This document shows positions 37,524 to 45,934 of a DNA stretch of 64,000 bases, one piece after another. Under the pieces are notes generated by a model. The model saw only the letters and a list, made by a program, of their open reading frames with translations, ran no database searches and was not told the origin of the DNA. The DNA is from Marinobacter sp. EhC06 (GTDB lineage: Bacteria > Pseudomonadota > Gammaproteobacteria > Pseudomonadales > Oleiphilaceae): the NCBI RefSeq assembly GCF_001650915.1, contig NZ_LXYO01000001.1:310001-374000 (forward strand), in the 5' to 3' direction. The first letter of the stretch is position 1. Each line of letters opens with the position of its first letter. The position numbers and the translations under genes are program-made.

Positions 37524-40060
37524 TACAGGTTTCCTACCGCTGCTGCACCCAAGGCCATTTGATAAACGATCTGGCTTACGTTAGACCAGAGCTCCAGCTG
37601 GTTCAGGCGGTCCACGTCGATCGGCATGATAATCGTGTCTCCCGGCTCCAACTGCTGACTGCGGCCACCGAACCAACGGCTTTTCTCGGGCAGCATCACA
37701 GAGCCGTCTGCCTTCACAACATACACCCGGCTATCATCGGCTTGGCGGGTTGGCCCGCCAGAACGATCAAGGTAGTCATCCACGGTCAAGCCGGCCTGGT
37801 GCAGGTGGCTGGTGGGAAATTGCACTTCGCCGAATACGGTGACGGACTGGGGAACGGTTGGAATGGTGAGCCTATCGCCATCCTGAAGGCGGATCGCCTG
37901 ATAGCTTTCATCGTTCACGACCGCCTCAAGGTCAACCACCATACGACCAACCGGTCGGCTGCTTTGAACATCTTCAAGCAGCTCCTCGACCTGCTGCGCC
38001 CGATCAGCACTCTCGCCGCCTAGCCCATCGCCTTCAAGCTGAACGCCGAGAAGATCTCCCTGCAGGCGCTCTTCCGCTTCACGCAGACGTTGTGCCTCCA
38101 ACAGGCGCAGCTTTTCACGGGTAAATACCGCACCTCTGGGGAAAGCGTTCCCGGTGAGGCCACCAGCGCGCTCGATGACTTGTTTGAGCGTTTCACCATT
38201 GCGAAAGGTGTATACGCCCGGATAACGCACTTCACCTTGCAGTTCAATGGTGCTGGTTTTTGCGAACTCCGGGATTGATTTGATCAATATCCGGTCTCGA
38301 CTCTGGAGGGCCAGGGTGCCATTACCGTCCATGGCATCGGCCAGATTCACGTTAAGAATTCTGGTCTTGCCAATGCCATTCTCATCGGTGGTGTAACGCG
38401 CCACTTCTGCATTGAACAGCGATGCAGAGTCCTTCAAACCTCCGGCCACGAAAACTGCATCCGCAAGCTGCCTGGAGGCAGGCAGGGGATATTCGCCAGG
38501 ATATCGTACCGGCCCGGTTATCTGAATGGTCCTCTGCGGTGATGAAGGTGTTGCCTGGCTCTTCAGGCGACGAAGCACGGGTTCAAAAAGACGTTCACGG
38601 GTGAACTTGCGTCGCTCCTCATCCTCGATGTCGTCGCTCTTCTCGAGAAGCTCCTTATCGCGCTCCACTTTTCCAGCATCTGAGAAAATTAGCAGCTTGT
38701 CTTTTTCCTCCAGCAGAAAATCGAATTCACTCCCTGGATTTTGGATGGCGTTTCTCAACCTCAGATTCAATACTGAAATCGTGTCAGTGGATTTATCGGT
38801 GCGAACGATGGCCGCATATCGCTTGTCAGCAATGGGCATCAAATCCGCATCAATATTCCTGATAACTGAACTTACCCGCATGCCTGGCACCCAGGCAAAA
38901 CGGCCGGGGCGGGTGGCAGCGCCGCTGATCTCTATGTACTGGCCAGTGATATCTGAAATTGACGGAATATTCACCCTGTCTCCGGCCTGGATTCGCGCTT
39001 TCTTTCCTTTGGCCGCTGTGTAATCTGCCTCAGCGATGATCCTGAGAAAATCTTCATTAGTCCGCTCTATATTTATACGCTGGGGATAGGCCTGGGAGGT
39101 AAGGCCACCAGCCATGCTAACCAGATCTGCCAGGCTGTTCTCGTTTTTAAGCTCGTACAGTGCGGGGCGATATACTTCACCATCAATGCCAGCGCGCTCG
39201 CCCACCGGGGGAATAAAGATTACGTCGCCCGGCTGCAAGCGGTTATCGTTGGAGCTGTCGCCCTGGAGCAGTAGTTCATAAAGATCCAGCGTGCCCACCA
39301 GCTTGCCGTCACGTTTGTGCTGAAGGTTTCGCAAGGAGCCGGTTTGTTTGATGCCACCAGAGACGTACAGGGCATTGGTGATGGTAGAGAGTGAACTCAC
39401 TGAATAAGAACCGGGGTTACGAGCCTCCCCAAGCACGAATACTCGCATGCTGCGCAATTCGCCCAGGGAGACACTGGCCTGCACGCCGATGTATTGCTCA
39501 GATACCTGTTTGCGAATTTGCTGCCGCGCTTCATCAAAGCTCAGCCCTGCCACGCTCATAGGGCCGGATTGGGGAAAGCTGATGGTGCCATCCCGGCTGA
39601 CGGGCAGTTCCAGGCTCTGGTTTTCCTTACCCCAGAGCTGGATTCGCAATACGTCACCCGGGCCTAACGTGTACTCGGAGGGAACAGGGATCTCCGTCAC
39701 AGGAGCGAAGGTTGTTGGGCTGCCTCTGAAGAGATCATAGCCGAATGGTTTCAGGCCTCCATTTTTATCCGCAGCTTCCTGCTCCTTCTTGTCTTCTTCC
39801 TTCTCTCTGCGCGCCTGTTCCCTGTCTTCGTCGGTAATACTCGCGACTGGCTCTACTACCTGAACGTCTTGAGGGCGCTGATTGCGTTGCCCCGAGGATT
39901 GTATATCGTCCAGATCGAGACCGTACTGGCTGGCCAAGGCTTCCTGTTGGGCCCGGGGCAGGCTCTGAAACTGTTCGATCTGGGACTGGCTGATGGACTG
40001 GGCGGTTACTGCCATGGGGAGCAGCATGGCCAGAGGAATGAGCAGGGATTTCAGGTTCAC
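37523..40060 (-). CDS. Large outer-membrane polysaccharide export protein with six SLBB repeats
   Basis: 845 residues, more than twice Wza (~380). Signal peptide at the N-terminus without a lipobox Cys. Residues ~125-205 are the Poly_export domain (SEYTLGPGDVLRIQLWGKEN). Then six SLBB-type units recur, each with a G.....PG/A core: VFVLGEARNPGSY, DGEVYRPALYEL, ISGAATRPGRF, ITGPVRYPGEYPL, LQGEVRYPGVYTF and VFGEVQFPTSH. The C-terminus is an amphipathic helix (LWSNVSQIVYQMALGAAAV), as used by OPX proteins to cross the outer membrane. Start is GTG 40060. OPX partner of the adjacent Wzz and Wzi; resembles the OtnA type of Vibrio cholerae O139. Confidence 0.88.
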   Translation of the reverse strand: MNLKSLLIPLAMLLPMAVTAQSISQSQIEQFQSLPRAQQEALASQYGLDLDDIQSSGQRNQRPQDVQVVEPVASITDEDREQARREKEEDKKEQEAADKNGGLKPFGYDLFRGSPTTFAPVTEIPVPSEYTLGPGDVLRIQLWGKENQSLELPVSRDGTISFPQSGPMSVAGLSFDEARQQIRKQVSEQYIGVQASVSLGELRSMRVFVLGEARNPGSYSVSSLSTITNALYVSGGIKQTGSLRNLQHKRDGKLVGTLDLYELLLQGDSSNDNRLQPGDVIFIPPVGERAGIDGEVYRPALYELKNENSLADLVSMAGGLTSQAYPQRINIERTNEDFLRIIAEADYTAAKGKKARIQAGDRVNIPSISDITGQYIEISGAATRPGRFAWVPGMRVSSVIRNIDADLMPIADKRYAAIVRTDKSTDTISVLNLRLRNAIQNPGSEFDFLLEEKDKLLIFSDAGKVERDKELLEKSDDIEDEERRKFTRERLFEPVLRRLKSQATPSSPQRTIQITGPVRYPGEYPLPASRQLADAVFVAGGLKDSASLFNAEVARYTTDENGIGKTRILNVNLADAMDGNGTLALQSRDRILIKSIPEFAKTSTIELQGEVRYPGVYTFRNGETLKQVIERAGGLTGNAFPRGAVFTREKLRLLEAQRLREAEERLQGDLLGVQLEGDGLGGESADRAQQVEELLEDVQSSRPVGRMVVDLEAVVNDESYQAIRLQDGDRLTIPTVPQSVTVFGEVQFPTSHLHQAGLTVDDYLDRSGGPTRQADDSRVYVVKADGSVMLPEKSRWFGGRSQQLEPGDTIIMPIDVDRLNQLELWSNVSQIVYQMALGAAAVGNL

Positions 40061-40131
40061 TGGTTATGTTCCGGTTTAAGTCTTGAAATGTATGCCACGT
40101 ACGCTCACGGACGTTTAAATATAAACAGGGT

Positions 40132-41613
40132 TCAGAAGCGGTAAGTCCAGGTGGCGCCGAGAGACCACAGGTCTTTCTCGCCACCCTGATACTGAATTTT
40201 CTTATCGGAGGCCTGGAAGTTCAGATCCAGCCAGCCGCTAAGCAATCGCGTTCCATAGCCTACATCGAGAATGGTTACATTCTGATCGACGTCGGGCACG
40301 GTATAAAAGATATCGTCGTTCGGTGCTTCACTGCGGATGACGCCTTCTTTATTGAGTCTCGCGAAACTCACCTTGGCACTGATGTTGGTGCCGCTGTCGA
40401 GAAAGTTTAAGGCACCCAGAGTGAGCACTTCAGAGTCGCCATCAAAACTTGCGGCCATGCTGCGGCCGTAATAGCGGTAGCCGGAGCGATAACGAGAATG
40501 ATCGTAGGTGATGTTGGGCATGGCATCGCCCAGGAAGTCGTCCGCCAGGGTGTTGGTATATTCTACAAACCATTGCTGATCAGCGTTGAATAGCTGCGTC
40601 GTCCAGTCCGTGCCCAAAAGCCAGGACTTACGGGCCGGGAAAGCGCCAGCTTCGTCTTCGCCCATCATCTGGGCGTATAGCCCCATGGATTGCTGGCCAA
40701 GTGCGAATCCATAGCGGGCATCAATGCTGGCGAGCTGGTTGCCAGGGTCGTCTTCCTCGAGCTGGCCGTTATCGCGGCCGATCAGCGCGTTCCATATGGT
40801 CGACGCGCCTTCAGGTCGCCCTTCTCCACCAAACATGATGGCCCGTGAAAGACCAATATCCAGGCCATCGATCGGGCGGAACGTGAAGCGCATGCCAATG
40901 AGTTTGGCATCGGGCACCGCACGGTCACTTTCATACTGGCCGGCTAGCACTGTGAACTGCCAGGGTCCGACCCAACTTAACCAAGGGGTTTCAAAAGCGT
41001 GGGTATTGTTCCGATTAATCCAGAGCGCCGGCATGGGGCGGGCGTTGTTGGAGAGAATGAGGCTGGACTGCCAGCCGGGCCCCCACCACCGGTCAATGGC
41101 CCCAGCGCCGAACACCCAGTTACCTGCAGCCGCAGCCAGGTAGCTGCCATCCAGGCGAAGCTCTTCGTCATCATCGCTTTCATAGGCGTATGAAGGCTTG
41201 AGCCCCAAGGCCCATACTTCGCCTTGCCACTGGAGATTAATCGCCGTTCCGGCTTTCGCAAGCGGGTTCTGATCAAAACCGCGAACTCCGGGTATCTCGC
41301 TACTGCCATAGAGGCTGTATTCGCCCCGGAAGCCCTGCTGAGCCCGCTGTTCTTTTTCGAAGCGCAAGTAGGCTGCAGCGGAGCCCACCGAAGACTGGTC
41401 AGAGCTAACGCTGTCCTCCAGACCACTGTGGACCGTGCTCCACATCATTGGCCAGGTGCTGATGGTGCGATCCATATGGCCGCGGTCTGCCAGTTTCTGG
41501 GCCGCAAATCGCGCCCGCGAATCTCCCGGCTCGAGCCAAGGTGCAGCCGATAAAGCAACACTTGTCAGACACGCTACCGCCCCACCGACCAGGGCCCAGT
41601 GTTTTAAGGTCAT
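40132..41613 (-). CDS. wzi: Wzi-type capsule assembly outer-membrane protein
   Basis: 493 residues. Signal peptide (MTLKHWALVGGAVACLTS...) cleaved near SAA, then a beta-barrel rich in alternating aromatic strands, ending in the C-terminal strand GATWTYRF with terminal Phe. Family members act as outer-membrane lectins that anchor capsule. First gene of the export/wbp unit; no clear ribosome site precedes ATG 41613. Codons 11-15 contain a perfect match to the RfaH-recruiting ops element (41570-41581). Confidence 0.88.
   Translation of the reverse strand: MTLKHWALVGGAVACLTSVALSAAPWLEPGDSRARFAAQKLADRGHMDRTISTWPMMWSTVHSGLEDSVSSDQSSVGSAAAYLRFEKEQRAQQGFRGEYSLYGSSEIPGVRGFDQNPLAKAGTAINLQWQGEVWALGLKPSYAYESDDDEELRLDGSYLAAAAGNWVFGAGAIDRWWGPGWQSSLILSNNARPMPALWINRNNTHAFETPWLSWVGPWQFTVLAGQYESDRAVPDAKLIGMRFTFRPIDGLDIGLSRAIMFGGEGRPEGASTIWNALIGRDNGQLEEDDPGNQLASIDARYGFALGQQSMGLYAQMMGEDEAGAFPARKSWLLGTDWTTQLFNADQQWFVEYTNTLADDFLGDAMPNITYDHSRYRSGYRYYGRSMAASFDGDSEVLTLGALNFLDSGTNISAKVSFARLNKEGVIRSEAPNDDIFYTVPDVDQNVTILDVGYGTRLLSGWLDLNFQASDKKIQYQGGEKDLWSLGATWTYRF
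41570..41581 (-). promoter_or_regulatory. ops element (RfaH recruitment site) inside wzi
   Basis: Minus strand reads GGCGGTAGCGTG, identical over 12 bases to the E. coli ops element, and the base before it is also G as in JUMPstart (GGGGCGGTAGCGTG). It lies ~35 nt into wzi coding sequence, in the direction of transcription of the polysaccharide genes, with rfaH ~1.1 kb upstream. Coding constraint (Gly-Ala-Val-Ala-Cys) could in principle produce it by chance. Confidence 0.7.
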
Positions 41614-41833
41614 AAAATTGGATTATCTGAAAAGCGACAGGAAACAGGCAAAAGGAAGGGGACAACTGACTCCCAACTGTATCCTTGTCGGTAGATGAAT
41701 GTACTGTTTCAGAAGCGTGACGATTTTACGGCAATGTCTATGACAAGCAAGTGACAAAAAGTCTGACACATGGGTTATCAGGAGGTTATGGGGGTAAAGA
41801 TTTGTTAAAGGTTTGGAACCTCAACCTTATCGT

Positions 41834-42592
41834 CTACATTTCGTTCAGATTGGCTCTAACCAAGCTTACAAACTCGGCAAAAAACGAAAGAAATATACCG
41901 CCCATCAAACCCAACATGGCAGCCAAAACCACGATCAGGCTCCGTGCGGGCCCTTTTCGTTCTGCCATTTGGCGATTAAGCACCAGAAGTTCTGCAGGCT
42001 GGATTGAATGGAGAAGCATTTCAAGGGAGAGGCGTTTATTCACTGCGTCGGCTATGGCTGCCCCCACATCCTGAGAACCTTCCAACCTCTCGATAGTTGA
42101 GGTCAAAGATTCGATTTGTCTTTCCAGGTTACTTTTGAGGGTAGCCACCGCAACAGATTGGGTCTGCTCCAGTTTCTCGATAAGTTGGCCGTGAATCTGC
42201 TTAACGTCATCAGCACTCGCTGGCGAAGCTTCAGAGACAATTCGGACAAGGCCCGTATTCTCGGGATTAGAAAAGATCACATCGAAAGCAATTGACTGAT
42301 CCTGCTCTGCACGGTATTTGGCCTGAATTTCAGGGAGCCAACGATTTTCAAGCGTGGCTATAACTGTGGCAGGCTTTTCAACAAAGCTCCCTGCTTCCTT
42401 TTCCGCTAATTTGAACAGGCTGACGTAATCATATTTCTCCGGAATCAGAATGGCATACAGAACGCCCGCAGCGAGTGAAATCAGAAACACAATATAGAAG
42501 ATTCGTCGACGCTTCAGAAAAGTGGAGGCCAGGTCCACAAGGCTGATCTCGTCGTTAGGGATGTGTTGAGCTGAACGCTGCCTTTCTTCCAT
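41834..42592 (-). CDS. Small Wzz-like chain-length determinant
   Basis: 252 residues. Membrane helices at ~33-53 and ~222-243 flank a short coiled-coil periplasmic part (SNLERQIESLTSTIERLEGS). C-terminal segment ERKGPARSLIVVLAAMLGLM is the Wzz-type second helix with preceding basic/Pro residues. No kinase domain. Much shorter than the Wzz at 36558, so it may set a second modal length or act on another chain. AAAGGATG gives a good ribosome site. A hairpin at 42619-42648 lies just upstream. It is followed by a 220-nt gap before wzi in which no terminator is evident. Confidence 0.85.
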   Translation of the reverse strand: MEERQRSAQHIPNDEISLVDLASTFLKRRRIFYIVFLISLAAGVLYAILIPEKYDYVSLFKLAEKEAGSFVEKPATVIATLENRWLPEIQAKYRAEQDQSIAFDVIFSNPENTGLVRIVSEASPASADDVKQIHGQLIEKLEQTQSVAVATLKSNLERQIESLTSTIERLEGSQDVGAAIADAVNKRLSLEMLLHSIQPAELLVLNRQMAERKGPARSLIVVLAAMLGLMGGIFLSFFAEFVSLVRANLNEM

Positions 42593-42618
42593 ATCGGTTC
42601 ATCCTTTTTATTATTATC

Positions 42619-42648
42619 CGGGCAACCCATAGATGGATATTGCCCGGG
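42619..42648 (-). promoter_or_regulatory. Leader hairpin before the small wzz gene
   Basis: Perfect 8-bp stem CCGGGCAA (42619-42626) / TTGCCCGG (42641-42648) with a 14-nt loop, between rfaH and the small wzz. On the minus strand it is followed by ATAATAATAAAAAGG, not a T run, so it is more likely a leader or mRNA-stability structure than a terminator. Confidence 0.45.
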
Positions 42649-42686
42649 GCTCCCACACTCAGAGTGGCGCTTGCATGGCATTACCT

Positions 42687-43166
42687 TTAATTTTTTATAG
42701 CAGAGATCGGAACTCTTACCCTCTGCTGCTTCTGCATAAAGTTGATGAGCACTATGGCACGCGCCTCACCGTCGTAAGCCTGAAAAATGGCATTGATGCC
42801 TTCAAATGGCCCTTCATGCAGCTGCACGGCCTGGCCAGGTTTGATACCGCCCTGCTCTGCTACGGAATCGAGACTATCCTTTATATGATGGATCACATCG
42901 TCACCGATGGCCGCGGGCTTGTTAGCAAAACCCACAATCCTCAACACACCGCGAGTAGAGCGCAGTTTTGCCCACACGGGATCCGATTGTTCCAGATTCA
43001 CGAACAGGTAACCCGGAAACAACGGCTCAAGCTTCTTGGTGCGCTTGCCAGCCTTGATTTTCTCCACCGTAATTTTCGGGTAGAAACAGGTAATGTCCTG
43101 ATTTTGAAGATGCTGCAGGGCGCGGTCACCCTGCGCGGGCTTGTACTGAAGTGCGTACCATGTCAT
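42687..43166 (-). CDS. rfaH: RfaH, transcription antiterminator of surface polysaccharide operons
   Basis: 159 residues from ATG 43166 (E. coli RfaH 162); a longer frame to 43184 runs into cysQ. NusG-like N-terminal domain MTWYALQYKPAQGDRALQHL and FPGYLFVNLE, and a KOW-type C-terminal domain with KPGQAVQLHEGPFEGINAIF. RfaH binds RNA polymerase paused at ops, blocks Rho/NusG action and helps translation over long xenogeneic operons. ATGA overlap with the cysQ stop. Placed directly upstream of the operon that it probably controls. Confidence 0.93.
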   Translation of the reverse strand: MTWYALQYKPAQGDRALQHLQNQDITCFYPKITVEKIKAGKRTKKLEPLFPGYLFVNLEQSDPVWAKLRSTRGVLRIVGFANKPAAIGDDVIHHIKDSLDSVAEQGGIKPGQAVQLHEGPFEGINAIFQAYDGEARAIVLINFMQKQQRVRVPISAIKN

Positions 43167-43939
43167 GGCTGTGGAAGGTACCAACTTCCCGCCGCAATGA
43201 AATACGGATTTAACACATCTTGTTTACCGTATTTCAATGGCTGGCCATCTACCGTTTGCACTTTCCCGCCGGCAGCCACCAGCACCGCCTGCGCTGCGCC
43301 CGTGTCCCACTCGCAGGTTGGCCCCATACGCGGGTATATATCGGCGTGGCCCTCGGCAATACGGCAAAACTTGAGCGAGCTGCCTGCCTGCACCAACTCG
43401 TGATCGCCAAGCTTGTCGATAAATGCTCTGGTTTCCGAGTTGAGGTGGTTCTTGCTAGCCACCACACGTTTTACTTCTTTGGGCTCCGCCACCCGAATTC
43501 GGTGAACTTTGCCAATTCGATCACGCATGTGGGCACCCTCACCTACCACTCCCCAGTAAGCTTCTTTCAGGGCCGGCGCGATGACCACACCCATAACCGG
43601 CTCACCATCCTCAATCATGGCGATGTTGACGGTGAACTCACCCGTGCGTTGAGTGAAGTCCTTGGTACCGTCGACAGGGTCCACCAGCCAGAACCGGCGC
43701 CAGTGTTTGCGCTCTTCCCAGGGGATATCCTTCCCCTCTTCCGAAAGAATGGGGATATCCCGACTGATGCTGCGCAGGCCATGGGTGATGATGTCGTGGG
43801 CGGCGGTGTCTGCGGCCGTGATCGGAGAATCGTCTGCTTTGTAGCTCACCTTGAAATCAGACTGGTAGATATGCAGCACTTTTTCGCTGGCTTCGTCTGC
43901 TACCTTGATGACATCCGGGAGGATGGAGCTGTAATGCAT
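43163..43939 (-). CDS. cysQ: 3'(2'),5'-bisphosphate nucleotidase
   Basis: 258 residues, inositol-phosphatase superfamily. Metal-binding motifs: E67-E68 in LSEEGKDIPW, D87PVDGTKDF (87-95) and CEWDTGAAQAVLVAAGG near the C-terminus. Hydrolyses 3'-phosphoadenosine 5'-phosphate, relieving the Li+-sensitive block of sulphur assimilation and exoribonucleases. Translationally coupled to rfaH and divergent from the beta-CASP gene at 44030. Confidence 0.94.
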   Translation of the reverse strand: MHYSSILPDVIKVADEASEKVLHIYQSDFKVSYKADDSPITAADTAAHDIITHGLRSISRDIPILSEEGKDIPWEERKHWRRFWLVDPVDGTKDFTQRTGEFTVNIAMIEDGEPVMGVVIAPALKEAYWGVVGEGAHMRDRIGKVHRIRVAEPKEVKRVVASKNHLNSETRAFIDKLGDHELVQAGSSLKFCRIAEGHADIYPRMGPTCEWDTGAAQAVLVAAGGKVQTVDGQPLKYGKQDVLNPYFIAAGSWYLPQP

Positions 43940-44029
43940 GCGATTCGCTTCCTGCTTCAGATCAAAACGTTATGAACTATTATGGGTAATAGTAACACTC
44001 CCTTAACAAAGAACCAGAAGGACGCCTCT

Positions 44030-45391
44030 ATGAAACTTCGCTTCCTTGGCGGCACAGGAACAGTTACTGGCTCACGCTACCTGCTCTCGGACGAGAAGCA
44101 CCGGGTACTGGTAGACTGCGGCATGTACCAGGGCGTGAAAACCCTGCGCCGGCGTAACTGGGCGAAGTTTCCGGTGGATCCCTCCACCATTGATGCGGTG
44201 GTGCTGACCCACGCCCATATCGATCATTCCGGCTATCTGCCAGCCCTCGTAAAGAACGGCTTCAAAGGAAAGGTATACTGCACCAAGGCCACCCATGAAC
44301 TGTGCAAGGTACTGCTACCTGACGCCGGCTTCCTGCAGGAGGAGGATGCAAAATACGCCTTCCGCAAGAAGTTCTCGAAGCACGAGAAGCCGGAGCCGCT
44401 GTTTACCGAGAAAGACGCTTGGGAAGCGCTCAAACATTTTGAGTCCCTGCACTACCATGAGGCGTTCGAACCGGCAAAAGGGTTCCAGGTAACCTTTACC
44501 CCGGCAGGGCATATTCTGGGGTCATCCTGTGTGCACGTTCATCACCAGGGCGCGGACAGAACGGTTGTGTTCAGCGGGGATGTGGGACGACAAAACGACA
44601 TCATCATGCGGCCGCCGGAGCCGCTGCAAGAGGCTGATGTGCTGGTGTGCGAATCTACCTACGGCGATCGAGCTCATGGAGAGACGGACCCGGAAGCGGA
44701 ATTGGCCGAAATCATCACGAAGACGGCGGGGCGCGGCGGAATCGTGCTTTTACCAGCCTTTGCCGTTGGCCGCGCGCAGATGCTGCTCTATGTGATTCAC
44801 AAGATCATGAGTGACGGGAAGATTCCCAAGCTGCCCGTGTTCCTTAACAGCCCCATGGCCATTAAGGCCACCGAGATTTTCTGCAAGCACCATAAGGAGC
44901 ACAAGCTTAGTGCCGCCCAGTGTGAACTGATTGATGAGAAAACCACTTTTGTACGCAAGGTGGAAGAGTCCATCGAACTGGACGCGGTGCGCTACCCCTG
45001 CGTGATTATTTCTGCGAGTGGGATGGCCAGTGGTGGGCGTGTGCTGCACCACCTGAAAACGCTGCTACCGAATCCTCGAAACAGCATCGTGTTTGCGGGC
45101 TTCCAGGCACCGGGTACTCGTGGTGATGCGTTAGTGAATGGTGCGGAATCGGTGAAGATTCATGGCGAGTACTGGCCGGTGAAAGCCGAAATTCATAACC
45201 TCGACTCTCTCTCCGCCCATGGTGATTACAACGAGATTCTAACCTGGCTGGAGCAAGGTTCACTTAAGCCGGAGAAGGTGTACGTCACTCACGGCGAGCT
45301 GGTTGCGAGTGACGTAATGCGCAAGCGGATTTGCGAAAAATTCGGCTGGGATGCAGAGGTGCCTGAACTGTTTGAAGAAGTGGAGGTTTAA
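44030..45391 (+). CDS. Beta-CASP metallo-beta-lactamase fold RNA-processing-type hydrolase (second copy)
   Basis: 453 residues from ATG 44030, with AGAAGGA just upstream; the longer frame from 43982 has no such site. HAHIDHSGYLPALV gives the HxHxDH metal motif, VVFSGDVGRQND the next ligands, SLSAHGDYNEIL and VTHGE the late His residues. Beta-CASP insert with CESTYGDRAHGETDPEAE and IISASGMASGGRVLHHL. Full-length, of the TTHA0252/CPSF-73 type. RNA substrate unknown. Convergent with the second pilin gene, overlapping its stop by 4 nt. Distinct from the copy at 9813, so not a recent duplication. Confidence 0.88.
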   Translation: MKLRFLGGTGTVTGSRYLLSDEKHRVLVDCGMYQGVKTLRRRNWAKFPVDPSTIDAVVLTHAHIDHSGYLPALVKNGFKGKVYCTKATHELCKVLLPDAGFLQEEDAKYAFRKKFSKHEKPEPLFTEKDAWEALKHFESLHYHEAFEPAKGFQVTFTPAGHILGSSCVHVHHQGADRTVVFSGDVGRQNDIIMRPPEPLQEADVLVCESTYGDRAHGETDPEAELAEIITKTAGRGGIVLLPAFAVGRAQMLLYVIHKIMSDGKIPKLPVFLNSPMAIKATEIFCKHHKEHKLSAAQCELIDEKTTFVRKVEESIELDAVRYPCVIISASGMASGGRVLHHLKTLLPNPRNSIVFAGFQAPGTRGDALVNGAESVKIHGEYWPVKAEIHNLDSLSAHGDYNEILTWLEQGSLKPEKVYVTHGELVASDVMRKRICEKFGWDAEVPELFEEVEV

Positions 45392-45831
45392 ATAACAGTA
45401 CAACCTAATGGGCTATACCTGTCTCTCCAGTTTGAGGCACCGCTTGTATCAACCACACAATTCCAGGTTCCGTTGACCGTGCGTTCGAGCCTCAACACCA
45501 ACCCCGAAAGGTCGCCGTGTGCATTGCCGCCCATGGTCACCTGGAGGTGCCCAGAACCGTCAGGATTTAACACTGCTATATCAGTCGCCGGGGTACCCGT
45601 AGTTAAGGGTGAAGGGGAATAACCGATATCGGAGTTTGCGAGCGTACCGTTCCGGACAAGGCGCTCCTCCACGGCCGACTTGTAGGCGGCTAGTTCCCCA
45701 AGCGCCTGATTAATTTGAGATTGCATCACGTGCCCCTGGTAGGCTGGCAACGCAAAGGACGCAAGAATCCCTATGATCGCAACAACGATCATGAGTTCAA
45801 TAAGGGTAAAACCACGATTTTTTGCAGACAT
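45388..45831 (-). CDS. Type IV pilin-like protein, second copy
   Basis: 147 residues from ATG 45831. Type IVa prepilin leader MSAKNRG with cleavage before [20 protein letters not shown], including the +5 Glu. The globular part ends with a disulfide loop from CVVDTSG to the Cys in SPLGCTVI. Unlike PilA at 47590, the C-terminus is Ile, not Ser. Lies 104 nt after the ligase gene. Could be an alternative major pilin or a minor pilin; the loop and length resemble major pilins. Confidence 0.9.
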   Translation of the reverse strand: MSAKNRGFTLIELMIVVAIIGILASFALPAYQGHVMQSQINQALGELAAYKSAVEERLVRNGTLANSDIGYSPSPLTTGTPATDIAVLNPDGSGHLQVTMGGNAHGDLSGLVLRLERTVNGTWNCVVDTSGASNWRDRYSPLGCTVI

Positions 45832-45934
45832 GCCTTGTATTCCACAGACTCTACGATACCTTGGGATGAGCAAAGATCGGACCAAAGTGTTTGCGAATCG
45901 GAGAAGAGTCTCTTGCTTCGCGTCCAGGCGGAAT

